Made by a program: the position numbers and the translations under genes. A stretch of 21,935 bases of DNA from Xanthobacteraceae bacterium. GTDB lineage: Bacteria > Pseudomonadota > Alphaproteobacteria > Rhizobiales > Xanthobacteraceae. The stretch covers positions 1-21,935 of the forward strand of contig JAIESC010000078.1 of the NCBI GenBank assembly GCA_019746355.1, read 5' to 3'. The notes below the pieces were generated by a model. That model was not told where the DNA came from. It did no database searches and saw only the letters and a list, made by a program, of their open reading frames with translations. Within the stretch, counting starts at the first letter, position 1. Each line of letters begins with the position of its first letter. This document shows positions 20,881-21,935 of the stretch, one piece after another.

Positions 20881-21675
20881 TCAAACCGTCTCAGACGCGG
20901 CATCGGCAGCCAGCCGTGCCGCGCCCGTCTTGCGGCGCGGCGGGCAGGATGCCCAGAGCACTTCGAACAGGTTTCGCTGCATCATGGCGAATTCTTCGCT
21001 CTCGATCGTCATGGCGAAATTCTCGCGCCGCGACGAGATGATCGCGACCTTGTCGTCGTAGATGTAGCTCGTCATGGTGAAGATGAAGTCGGGCGAGGCG
21101 AAGCGGACCTCGCGCAGATCGGCCTCGCTCTGCGGCCAGACGTTCGGAACGTCCTTGATCGGCGAGCGGATGACGCGCAGATGAACGCCCGCTTCGATGC
21201 GCCGCCGCACCAGGTCGTCCATCCAGATGCGGCCGGGCACCTCGTAGAGGTCCCGCATCGACAGGATGCCAAGCAGCTTCTTGTCGCGGGCCGTCAGCGT
21301 GTCGTCGAGGACGAGCTGGATACCCTCCAGGCCTTGATGAAAACGCACGCGTGGCTTGCCGCTCGACCGGTTGTGGAGCGACATCAGCTCCGGCAGCAGC
21401 ACGTCGAGCCTGCGGCGGCGCGCGTCGAGCAGCTCGGTGAGCTGATCGGGCGGCTCGGCCGCGACCATCATGGTCTTGCTTCCGCTGCCGCCGGTCTGCG
21501 TCACGAGCTTCTGTTCCAGCAGACGCGCCAGCACGTCGTAGGCGTTGGTGCGGCTGATCCCGGCTTTGGCGGCAATGTCCCGCACCGGCGCTTCGCCGAG
21601 TTCCAGAGCGGCGAGATAGAACCTGGCTTCGGTCTCCGGCAGGCCGATCTGCGCAAGAACCTGGTCGATGCTCAT
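20881..21675 (-). CDS. TrmB-type transcriptional regulator
   Basis: A 264-residue regulator. The N-terminal winged helix-turn-helix (about 5-65, IGLPETEARFYLAALELGEA then VRDIAAKAGISRTNAYDVLARL) is of the TrmB type. A predicted coiled coil (about 72-100, LTELLDARRRRLDVLLPELM) would dimerise it. The C-terminal effector domain (about 105-240, ending IYDDKVAIISSRRENFAM) is of the PLD-like TrmB class. TrmB proteins are best known in archaea; bacterial members next to enzyme genes are less studied. Start: the ATG at 21675 begins MSIDQVLAQIG, as family alignment would suggest, although the ribosome site is weak; a GTG at 21717 is an alternative. It likely controls itself and the nitrilase gene through the direct repeats at 21716-21762. 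Confidence 0.82.
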   Translation of the reverse strand: MSIDQVLAQIGLPETEARFYLAALELGEAPVRDIAAKAGISRTNAYDVLARLLEQKLVTQTGGSGSKTMMVAAEPPDQLTELLDARRRRLDVLLPELMSLHNRSSGKPRVRFHQGLEGIQLVLDDTLTARDKKLLGILSMRDLYEVPGRIWMDDLVRRRIEAGVHLRVIRSPIKDVPNVWPQSEADLREVRFASPDFIFTMTSYIYDDKVAIISSRRENFAMTIESEEFAMMQRNLFEVLWASCPPRRKTGAARLAADAASETV

Positions 21676-21715
21676 GGCGTGCGTGATGCCCTGCGTCACC
21701 TGCCAAACGTCTATC

Positions 21716-21762
21716 ACAGGGTGTCAATTAGCGTCTACAGTCTGGCCTACAGGACATCAATT
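21716..21762. promoter_or_regulatory. Direct repeats upstream of regulator-nitrilase operon
   Basis: On the minus strand, AATTGA-N3-CCTGT occurs twice (21762-21749 and 21729-21716), exactly 33 bp apart, about three helical turns, so both face the same side. The first N3 is TGT and the second CAC. A further CTACAG direct repeat (21735-21740, 21747-21752, plus strand) lies between and within them. TTGATG and TTGACA inside the repeats could serve as -35 elements, but I see no good -10. Confidence 0.55.
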
Positions 21763-21935
21763 TATATGCGAATAGCCCCACAATATTGGTACCGTTGAGA
21801 TATGCGCAATTGTCCAGTCGATCTGACTTGACAGCCGCTGCCAGAGGCTTTCAAGATTGCCGCATCGCAGTTGCCGGGCATCTCAATGGCCGCCTCGTGA
21901 ATGAGTTCGTCTTTGCGTTGGCAGTGAATGGGCTG
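21763..21935. other. A/T-richer end region without a supported gene
   Basis: About 170 bp at the right edge are visibly A/T-richer than the rest, at least to about 21835. They contain small palindromes (CAATATTG, GGTACC). An open frame runs to the window end on the plus strand from about 21777, but has no convincing start, ribosome site or recognisable motif. A second open frame runs on the minus strand. I call neither. Confidence 0.4.

Noticed and set aside
19969..21798. 609-codon open frame on the plus strand
   Set aside because: Antisense to the nitrilase and TrmB-type regulator, both of which have clear catalytic or DNA-binding motifs.
21777..21935. Open frame running off the right edge on the plus strand
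   Set aside because: No start codon with a ribosome site, no recognisable motif, and an open frame exists on the other strand too. Not decidable without flanking sequence.

Overview
The window comes from the chromosome of a high-GC alphaproteobacterium. Gene content, codon bias and intergenic palindromes look like the Bradyrhizobium/Rhodopseudomonas group (Nitrobacteraceae/Xanthobacteraceae). That placement is an inference from family resemblance, not from a marker gene. The sequence is densely coding. I support 23 genes, one cut by the left edge, and see no rRNA, tRNA, IS element or CRISPR array. Most other long open frames are antisense shadows of real genes.

Left block (1-3600, minus strand): a cyanate-type ABC transporter, substrate-binding protein (cynA), permease (cynB) and ATPase (cynD), followed by the first 36 codons of cyanase (cynS). 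A near-perfect sigma-54 (-24/-12) promoter lies 58 bp upstream of the first gene, so the operon is probably under nitrogen control. A dispersed palindromic repeat sits between cynA and cynB.

Second block (3700-7800, minus strand): an FAH-family hydrolase/isomerase, an SDR-fold protein without the usual catalytic residues, a shikimate dehydrogenase (AroE family), and two tandem paralogous exported beta-rich proteins (DUF5666-like).

Third block (7914-14006, plus strand, divergent from the FAH gene): a homoprotocatechuate 2,3-dioxygenase-like extradiol dioxygenase with its full active site, a small membrane protein too short to stand out, a D-2-hydroxyacid dehydrogenase, and a tightly overlapping molybdenum hydroxylase operon (FAD subunit, 2x[2Fe-2S] subunit, Mo subunit). 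With the divergent FAH gene this looks like an uncharacterised aromatic or heteroaromatic catabolic locus.

Fourth block (14009-17100): a FitAB/VapBC-type toxin-antitoxin pair with a perfect 22-bp operator palindrome over its promoter, a DUF6152-like exported protein paired with a four-helix membrane protein, a divergent cyclase-family hydrolase, and a small PsiF-repeat-like secreted protein.

Right block (17260-21675): a HisD-family dehydrogenase resembling sulfopropanediol 3-dehydrogenase (HpsN), a MAPEG-family membrane protein and a classical SDR on the plus strand. These converge on a nitrilase that lies in an operon behind a TrmB-type regulator. Upstream of the regulator are two direct repeats one 33-bp step apart. 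The last ~215 bp are A/T-richer and hold no gene I can support. Overall the window is an accessory catabolic and nitrogen-scavenging region (cyanate, nitrile, aromatic ring, possible sulfonate).
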